From assembly GCF_036186745.1 (NCBI RefSeq), contig NZ_CP108086.1:3038001-3102000 (forward strand): a stretch of 64,000 bases of DNA, given 5' to 3'. The notes beneath the pieces are model-generated. The model saw only the letters and a list, made by a program, of their open reading frames with translations. It ran no database searches and had not been told where the DNA came from. This DNA comes from Microbispora hainanensis. GTDB lineage: Bacteria; Actinomycetota; Actinomycetes; Streptosporangiales; Streptosporangiaceae. Below are positions 58,726 to 64,000 of this stretch, piece after piece (within the stretch, counting starts at the first letter, position 1; each line of letters begins with the position of its first letter). The position numbers were made by a program, and so were the translations under genes.

Positions 58726-59739
58726 GTGACCTACAAGGCCGAGTACATCTGGATCGACGGCACGGAGCCGACCGCGAAGCTCCGGTCCAAGACCAAGGTT
58801 CTTGCCGACGGCGCCGAGCCGCCGGTGTGGGGCTTCGACGGGTCCAGCACCAACCAGGCCACCGGTCACTCCTCCGACCTGGTGCTCAAGCCGGTCTTCA
58901 CCTGCCCCGACCCGATCCGCGGCGGTGACAACGTGCTGGTCCTGTGCGAGGTCCTGCACACCGACCTGACCCCGCACGCGACGAACACCCGCGCCGCGCT
59001 GGTCGAGGTGGCCGAGCGCTTCGCCGAGCAGGACTCGTGGTTCGGCATCGAGCAGGAGTACACCTTCTTCAAGGAGGGCCGCCCGCTCGGCTTCCCGCTG
59101 GGCGGCTTCCCCGCTCCGCAGGGCGGCTACTACTGCGGTGTCGGCGCCGACGAGGTGTTCGGCCGCGAGATCGTCGAGCTGCACCTCGACCGCTGCCTGG
59201 CCGCCGGCCTGAAGATCTCCGGCATCAACGCCGAGGTCATGCCCGGCCAGTGGGAGTTCCAGGTGGGCCCGGGGGGCCCGCTGGAGGTCGGCGACCACAT
59301 GTGGGTCGCCCGCTGGCTGCTCTATCGGACCGCCGAGGAGTTCGACGTCGCCGCCACGCTCGACCCGAAGCCGGTGAAGGGCGACTGGAACGGCGCGGGC
59401 GCGCACACCAACTTCTCCACGAAGGCCATGCGTGAGGGCTACGAGCCGATCATCACGGCCTGCGAGGCCCTGGCCGACAACGCCATGGAGCACGTCAAGA
59501 ACTACGGCCACGGCATCGAGGACCGCCTGACCGGCCACCACGAGACCGCTCCGTGGGACAAGTTCAGCTACGGCGTCTCCGACCGCGGCGCCTCGGTCCG
59601 CATCCCGTGGCAGGTCGAGGTGGAGAAGAAGGGCTACATCGAGGACCGTCGCCCCAACGCCAACGTCGACCCCTACGTCGTCACCCGCCTGATCGTCGAC
59701 ACCTGCTGCACGGCTCTGGAGAAGGCCGGCCAGGTCTGA
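58726..59739 (+). CDS. glnII: Glutamine synthetase II (eukaryotic-type)
   Basis: A 337-residue glutamine synthetase of the GSII type, starting YKAEYIWIDGTEPTAKLRSK, with WGFDGSSTNQATG, the catalytic EQEYTFFKEG, PGQWEFQVGP, GAGAHTNFSTKAMR and SVRIPWQ. It makes glutamine from glutamate, ammonia and ATP. GSII is found in actinomycetes and rhizobia besides GSI. GTG 58726 has GAAAGGGA 5 bp upstream; this length matches known bacterial GSII proteins closely. No adenylylation site is needed. Confidence 0.96.
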   Translation: MTYKAEYIWIDGTEPTAKLRSKTKVLADGAEPPVWGFDGSSTNQATGHSSDLVLKPVFTCPDPIRGGDNVLVLCEVLHTDLTPHATNTRAALVEVAERFAEQDSWFGIEQEYTFFKEGRPLGFPLGGFPAPQGGYYCGVGADEVFGREIVELHLDRCLAAGLKISGINAEVMPGQWEFQVGPGGPLEVGDHMWVARWLLYRTAEEFDVAATLDPKPVKGDWNGAGAHTNFSTKAMREGYEPIITACEALADNAMEHVKNYGHGIEDRLTGHHETAPWDKFSYGVSDRGASVRIPWQVEVEKKGYIEDRRPNANVDPYVVTRLIVDTCCTALEKAGQV

Positions 59740-59765
59740 CGGTTCCTCCGTCTCTCTCCATCTCT

Positions 59766-59801
59766 CGTACGGCTCCCGCGTCTCGGCGCGGGAGCCGTAC
59801 G
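59766..59801 (+). terminator. Strong terminator after glnII
   Basis: CGTACGGCTCCCGCG (59766-59780) and CGCGGGAGCCGTACG (59787-59801) form a perfect 15-bp stem with a 6-nt loop. Confidence 0.92.
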
Positions 59802-59833
59802 TGTCTATGGCGGCGGGTCCCAAGTGCCCAAGT

Positions 59834-59852
59834 TGACAATGATTTTCATTTG
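59834..59852. promoter_or_regulatory. Zur box
   Basis: TGACAATGATTTTCATTTG matches the actinobacterial Zur operator (TGAAAATGATTTTCATTTTCA-like), with the core AATGATTTTCATT intact. It lies 62 bp before the zinc-binding protein gene. Confidence 0.9.
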
Positions 59853-59913
59853 CGGGACATTTGGGGGGGATGTTTCCCGTGCCGACTTTGATATGCCGAC
59901 TTGAGGATTCGTC

Positions 59914-60846
59914 GTGCTCTCGCCGCTCGCCCGTAGGTTGTCGTCCGCCGCGCTGATCGTGCTGTTCGCCCTGTCCGCGGGCGGCTGCGGCGGCGAGGAC
60001 ACGTCCGCGTCCTCTTCCGATCCGGCCCGGCCGCTGAGAGTGGTCGCGACCACCACGCAGGTGGCCGACTTCGCCCGCAACGTCGGCGGCGACCGGGTGA
60101 GCGTCCACCAACTGCTCAGGCCGAACGTCGATCCCCACGACTACGAGCCGTCCCCGGCGGACATGCGGGCCATCGCCGAGGCCGACGTGCTGGTCAAGAA
60201 CGGCGTGGGCCTGGAGAAATGGCTCGACGAGACGATCTCGGCCGCCGGTTTCGACGGGCCCGTGGTCGACGCCTCCCAGGGCGTGCAGATCCGCGACGGC
60301 GACCCGCACATCTGGCACGACCCCCTCAACGCCAAGACGATGGTCGCCACGATCGAGAAGGGGTTCGCCGCCGCCGATCCGGGTGACGCCGCGGTCTACC
60401 AGGCCAACCAGGCGGCGTACGACGCGAAGCTGGACGCGCTCGACGGCGAGATCGCCAGGAAGATCGACTCCATCCCGCCCGACCGGCGCAAGCTGGTGAC
60501 CAACCATGACGCCTTCGGCTACTACCTCGACCGTTACAAGCTGACCTTCGTCGGCTCGATCATTCCGAGCTTCGACACCTCGGCGGAGCTGTCCGCCAAG
60601 CAGGTGTCCGACCTCGTCGCCAAGATCAGGGAGACCGGGGTGGCCGCCGTCTTCTCGGAGGCGTCGCTGCCGCCCAAGACGGCCGAGGCGATCGGGCGCG
60701 AGGCCGGGGTGACGGTCGTGGCCGGGGAGGACGCCCTGTACGGCGACTCGCTGGGCCCCGAAGGGTCGGCCGGTGCGACCTACCTGCAGATGGAGGAGCA
60801 CAATACCGACACCATCGTCAACGCGTTGAGGGGGACCGCCGCATGA
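59914..60846 (+). CDS. znuA: Zinc ABC transporter, substrate-binding lipoprotein
   Basis: A 310-residue cluster A-I metal-binding protein. The lipobox is SAGGC (Cys about 25). Metal ligands are visible in PNVDPHDYEPSP, GDPHIWHDP, KLVTNHDAFGYYLDRY and GEDALYGDSLG. It lacks the long His-rich loop of enteric ZnuA. GTG 59914 has TTGAGG upstream. It is coupled by a 4-bp overlap (ATGA) to the ATPase, and the Zur box supports Zn uptake. Confidence 0.94.
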   Translation: MLSPLARRLSSAALIVLFALSAGGCGGEDTSASSSDPARPLRVVATTTQVADFARNVGGDRVSVHQLLRPNVDPHDYEPSPADMRAIAEADVLVKNGVGLEKWLDETISAAGFDGPVVDASQGVQIRDGDPHIWHDPLNAKTMVATIEKGFAAADPGDAAVYQANQAAYDAKLDALDGEIARKIDSIPPDRRKLVTNHDAFGYYLDRYKLTFVGSIIPSFDTSAELSAKQVSDLVAKIRETGVAAVFSEASLPPKTAEAIGREAGVTVVAGEDALYGDSLGPEGSAGATYLQMEEHNTDTIVNALRGTAA

Positions 60847-61604
60847 GTGAGCGCGCGCCGACCCTGGTGCTCGACCGGGCGAGCGTGGCCTACGGCGACG
60901 TCCCGGTGCTGGAAGAACTGAACGGCGTCGTCCACGAGGGCGAGGCCGTGGCGCTGATCGGCCCGAACGGCGCCGGCAAGTCCACGTTCATCAAGGCGCT
61001 GCTCGGCCTGGTGCCGGTCGTACGCGGCAGGATCGAGGTGCTGGGCAGGCCCCCGGCGCAGGCCCGCCGCGACGTCGCCTACGTGCCGCAGGCCGACACG
61101 CTCGACCCGGACTTCCCGGTGTCGGTCGAGCAGGTGGTGATGATGGGCCGATATCGGCGGATCGGCTGGCTGCGCCGCCCCTCCGCCGACGACCGGGCCG
61201 AGGTGGCCGACGCCCTGGAGCGGGTCGGGCTGGCCGGGCGGGCCCGCGACCGGTTCGGCACGCTGTCGGGCGGGCAGCGCCAGCGGGTGCTGCTGGCCAG
61301 GGCCATCGCCGCCAAGCCGCGGATGCTGCTGCTCGACGAGCCGTTCAACGGCGTCGACGCGGTCAGCCAGCACGCGTTGCTGGAGGCGATCGGCTCGCTC
61401 AAGGCGCAGGGCGCCTCGGTCGTCGTCAGCACCCACGACCTCGCCATCGCCCACCTCGCCTGTGACGAGGTGTGCCTGCTCAACCGGCACCAGTTCGGCT
61501 TCGGCCCGACCGGCGACGTGCTGACGCCCGAGCGGCTGCGCGCGACGTACGGCGGGCACGCGCTCGAACTGCGCGGCGACCGCGTGATCGTGACCCAGAC
61601 ATGA
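60843..61604 (+). CDS. znuC: Zinc ABC transporter ATPase
   Basis: A 253-residue ATPase: Walker A LIGPNGAGKSTFIKALLG, Q loop VPQADTLDPDFPV, signature TLSGGQRQRVLLARAIAA, Walker B MLLLDEPFNGVD and switch His VSTHDLAIAHL. Its start and stop each overlap the neighbours by 4 bp, so the three genes are translated as a unit. Confidence 0.94.
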   Translation: MSERAPTLVLDRASVAYGDVPVLEELNGVVHEGEAVALIGPNGAGKSTFIKALLGLVPVVRGRIEVLGRPPAQARRDVAYVPQADTLDPDFPVSVEQVVMMGRYRRIGWLRRPSADDRAEVADALERVGLAGRARDRFGTLSGGQRQRVLLARAIAAKPRMLLLDEPFNGVDAVSQHALLEAIGSLKAQGASVVVSTHDLAIAHLACDEVCLLNRHQFGFGPTGDVLTPERLRATYGGHALELRGDRVIVTQT

Positions 61605-62482
61605 TGTTCTTCGAGCCGTTCCAGCTGCCCTTCATGGCGCGGGCGCTGATCGAACTGGTCGTCCTCGGCCTGCTCGCGGGCACGGTCGGCGTGCTGGTGC
61701 TGCTGCGCCGGCTCGCGTTCGTCAGCGACACCCTGACGCACACCGTCTTCCCCGGCGTCGTCATCGGCCACCTCATGGCCGGTGACGGCGGCATCTTCTG
61801 GGGCGCGCTGGCCGCCGGGGTCGTCACGGCCGTCCTGCTCACGCTGCTCACCCGGCGCCGCAGGGTGAGCGAGGACGCCGCCCTCGCCATGCTGCTGACC
61901 ACGCTGTTCGCGGTCGGCGTCGTGATCGTGTCGCGGCAGACCGGCTTCACCTCCGACCTCACCGCGTTCCTGTTCGGGCGGGTGCTGACGGTCAGCGAGG
62001 CGCAGCTCGCGCAGACCGCCGTCGTGACGGTCGTGGTCGTGGCGTTGCTGGCGGTGCTGCGGCGGCCGCTGCTGCTGCGGGCCTTCGACCCCGAGGGCGC
62101 CCAGGCGGCCGGCGTACGCGTCGGACTGCTCGACCTGGTGCTGAATGTCGCGGTCGCGCTGGTGGTCGTGGCCGCCGTGAAGGCGGTCGGCACGATCCTC
62201 GTGATCGCGTTGCTCATCGTGCCGGCCGCGGCGGCGCGCAGCCTGTCGGACCGGCTCGCGGTCATCGTGCCGCTGGCCTGTCTCGTCGGCGCGGGCGCCG
62301 GGTGGCTGGGGCTGGTCGTGAGCTACGAGGCGTCGGTCGGGTATGGCATCAGGCTCGCCTCCGGCGCGACCGTGGTGCTCGTGCTGGTGGCGATGTACGG
62401 CCTGGCCCACGCCGTGGCGTACGTCCGCAGGAAGGCGGGCCTGAGCCGGGCCCGTCGCAGGTCGGTCCTGGAGGCTGCCTAA
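61601..62482 (+). CDS. znuB: Zinc ABC transporter permease 1
   Basis: A 293-residue ABC-3 permease with eight or nine helices (LVVLGLLAGTVGVLVLLRRL, then FVSDTLTHTVFPGVVIG, AVKAVGTILVIALLIVPAAA). Its start overlaps znuC by ATGA. The stop TAA (62480-62482) lies inside the 8-bp direct repeat that flanks the IS element, so the protein is probably complete. The second permease gene of the operon lies beyond the insertion. Confidence 0.93.
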   Translation: MMFFEPFQLPFMARALIELVVLGLLAGTVGVLVLLRRLAFVSDTLTHTVFPGVVIGHLMAGDGGIFWGALAAGVVTAVLLTLLTRRRRVSEDAALAMLLTTLFAVGVVIVSRQTGFTSDLTAFLFGRVLTVSEAQLAQTAVVTVVVVALLAVLRRPLLLRAFDPEGAQAAGVRVGLLDLVLNVAVALVVVAAVKAVGTILVIALLIVPAAAARSLSDRLAVIVPLACLVGAGAGWLGLVVSYEASVGYGIRLASGATVVLVLVAMYGLAHAVAYVRRKAGLSRARRRSVLEAA

Positions 62483-63779
62483 TGCTTTTGTCAAGCCACC
62501 GCAGCCCGGACATGGCTAGGGTCGTACGGCCTCCTGTGCCGCAGAATCGCGTGCAGGACGTTGACACGGCGGCGGGCCAGGGCGATGAGGGCCTGGTGAT
62601 GCCGTTTGCCTGCGGCGCGTTTGCGGTCGTAGAAGGCCCGGCTGGCCGGGTCGCAGCTGATAGCGATGAAGGCCGACTGGTAGAAGACCCGCTTGAGGGC
62701 CTTGTTGCCTGCCGTGGCGCGCTGCAAGTAGCGGACCTTGCCCGACTGCTTGAGCACCGGGGCCAGGCCCGCGGCCGAGGCGAGCTGGTCGGGGCTGGCG
62801 AATCGGGCAATGCCGCCGGTTTCGGCGAGGAACTCCGCAGTCAGGGTCGCCCCCATCCCCGGCAGGCTGAGGATGAGGGCCGCATCAGGGTGGCGCGCCA
62901 GCACCTCCTGGATGCGCGCATCGAGCTGGGCCAGCCGTTCACGTCCGGCCAGCGCTTCGGCCGCCAGGTCGCGGATGATGTCCGCAGCCACCGTCTGCCC
63001 GGGGACGGCGATGTGCTGGGCTGCCGCGGCGTCGATCGCCGCCTCGGCCAGCGCTCGGACCATCGACGCCTTCACATGCCGCACCTGGCGCAGATGGGCC
63101 AGTACGTCCTCCAGCCCGGCGTCGCGGATCTCGGCCGGAGTGACAAAGCGGGTCAGCAGGTGGAGACCGAGCTTGCCGGTGACATCGACCACTCGCTCCA
63201 GGCCGGGGTGGATCGAGGTGAGCAGATCCCGCAGGCGGGCGGCCCGCCGGGTGGCGTCGGTGACCAGCTCCGCACGCCGGCCGACCAGCAGCCGCAGTTC
63301 GGCGTCCAGTTCCCGGCCCGGCTGCACTGGTCGCAGGTCATCGCGCATGCGCACCTGATCGGCGATCACGCGGGCGTCCTTGGGGTCGCTCTTGCGCTCC
63401 CCGCCCACGGTGGCGCGCCGTGCCCGGTTGACCGCCATCCCCGGCACATGGACCACGGCAAGGCCCGCGTGCAGCAGCATCGCCTCCAGCAGGCCGGCGA
63501 TACCACCCAGCACGTCGATCCCGACAGTGGCCGGGCCGTGCTCGGCCTGCGCGACGGTGATGTGCTCGATCAGCTCGCCAATGGCACCGGGGGCGTTGTC
63601 GAAGCGGCGGCTGAGCAGCACCTTCCCGGTCTCAGCGACCTTGATCTCGGCCCAGTGGAACTCCTTGGAAACGTCGATACCTACAGCGACGGCCATGCCA
63701 CTCCTTCCTCTCCCGTCACTGCCATGCAGCCTCTCCTCGCCGTCCATGCCCTACATAGCGATCAATCGCAGTGCCTAAT
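62476..63779. mobile_element. IS110-family insertion sequence
   Basis: A segment of about 1.3 kb holding one transposase gene on the minus strand is bracketed by the direct repeat TGCCTAAT at 62476-62483 and 63772-63779. IS110 elements lack long inverted repeats and often give short or no duplications, so the bounds come only from this repeat. The insertion falls at the znuB stop codon and separates it from the downstream permease gene. Confidence 0.7.
62491..63696 (-). CDS. IS110-family transposase
   Basis: A 401-residue IS110/IS1111-type recombinase. The N-terminal RuvC-like DEDD domain has VGIDVSKEFHWAEI, the acidic region VGIDVLGGIAG, and SDPKDARVIADQ. The C-terminal transposase_20 domain has ILSLPGMGATLTAEFLAETG, then SAAGLAPVLKQSGKVRY. 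The gene is full-length, so the element may be active. ATG 63696 follows AGGAAGGAG. The stop lies 8 bp from the left flanking repeat. Confidence 0.94.
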   Translation of the reverse strand: MAVAVGIDVSKEFHWAEIKVAETGKVLLSRRFDNAPGAIGELIEHITVAQAEHGPATVGIDVLGGIAGLLEAMLLHAGLAVVHVPGMAVNRARRATVGGERKSDPKDARVIADQVRMRDDLRPVQPGRELDAELRLLVGRRAELVTDATRRAARLRDLLTSIHPGLERVVDVTGKLGLHLLTRFVTPAEIRDAGLEDVLAHLRQVRHVKASMVRALAEAAIDAAAAQHIAVPGQTVAADIIRDLAAEALAGRERLAQLDARIQEVLARHPDAALILSLPGMGATLTAEFLAETGGIARFASPDQLASAAGLAPVLKQSGKVRYLQRATAGNKALKRVFYQSAFIAISCDPASRAFYDRKRAAGKRHHQALIALARRRVNVLHAILRHRRPYDPSHVRAAVA

Positions 63780-63926
63780 CAGCGGTCAAGGAGAAGCGAC
63801 GAGGCAGGGGGCCGAGCCTCCCTTGCCATCGAGGGCAGCCAGCGTGAGAGCCATCCCTGCCTCGTTCGCACACCCCGATCTTCTACACCAACCGGAGCGC
63901 GCTCGCACTCAAGAAGGTAGGGCGGC

Positions 63927-64000
63927 GTGAGCTGGCTCGACTCCACCGTCCACCGGGCCCTCGCAGAGGCCGTCCTGGTCGGCGCGCTGGGCGGGGTGGT
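63927..64000 (+). CDS. Zinc ABC transporter permease 2 (5' end only)
   Basis: From GTG 63927 the frame reads VSWLDSTVHRALAEAVLVGA, then LGGVV to the window edge, the usual start of an ABC-3 metal permease (cytoplasmic start, first helix). It was probably the fourth gene of the znu operon before the IS110 insertion. The 147 bp between the right IS repeat and this start hold no gene. Confidence 0.7.
   Translation, partial: MSWLDSTVHRALAEAVLVGALGGV

Noticed and set aside
58636..60801. A 721-codon minus-strand frame opposite glnII and znuA
   Set aside because: It crosses the terminator and Zur box and has no domain; the plus-strand genes are certain.

Overview
The window is high-GC actinobacterial chromosome. 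Leaderless starts, GTG starts, IdeR-type and Zur-type metal boxes, an AfsR-like regulator, eukaryotic-type glutamine synthetase GlnII, a 13E12/DUF222 HNH protein and the rpmG-hadA-hadB-murB order all fit a filamentous actinomycete. I suspect Streptosporangiaceae (Streptosporangium/Nonomuraea/Microbispora relatives), but this rests on gene style, not on a comparison.

Layout. 1-5.3 kb: a two-component system (kinase broken by one base), a divergent lipoprotein with an 11-bp direct-repeat operator between them, a second lipoprotein, and a decayed secreted PxKF-type protein. 5.3-9.7 kb: a HAD phosphatase, then a minus-strand operon (DsbA-like, ene-reductase, NAD(P)-binding protein, HxlR) facing a second HxlR gene, which looks like electrophile/redox stress. 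9.7-15 kb: a MocR regulator facing an isocitrate-lyase/PEP-mutase enzyme, a methyltransferase, and a TetX-like monooxygenase facing its TetR. 15-24.5 kb: serine hydrolase, a scarred stretch with gene remnants, NAD salvage (PnuC-NadR), class A beta-lactamase, class A PBP, STAS protein, NlpC/P60 protein. 24.5-28.5 kb: AfsR-like giant regulator (one-base frameshift) and hemerythrin. 29.4-33.3 kb: tRNA-Thr, tRNA-Met, rpmG, hadAB, murB, then a manganese (yybP-ykoY) riboswitch driving a GDT1/UPF0016 exporter. 33.4-42.4 kb: LAL-type LuxR regulator, deoC with two aldehyde-dehydrogenase-type genes, a short Rho, and a LURP-one-like protein. 42.5-47.6 kb: iron-box-controlled siderophore ABC operon, PspC, LipB. 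47.6-52.7 kb: amino acid/amine permease and choline-kinase-like protein facing a dimethylglycine/sarcosine-dehydrogenase-like fusion. 52.9-58.5 kb: DUF222-HNH protein, degenerate PfkB, DJ-1/PfpI, DUF72 and a membrane coiled-coil protein. 58.7-64 kb: glnII and a Zur-boxed zinc ABC operon cut by an IS110-family element between its two permease genes.

Two patterns run through the window. First, four genes carry what looks like one single-base indel each in otherwise good reading frames (near 651, 3795, 16955 and 24921). This is either consensus error or recent decay. Second, at least eight gene ends carry short head-to-tail duplications (units of 10, 12, 13 or 15 bp) that contain or touch the stop codon. 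I know no standard explanation for this and rate it the most unusual signal here. I see no CRISPR array, prophage or obvious biosynthetic cluster.
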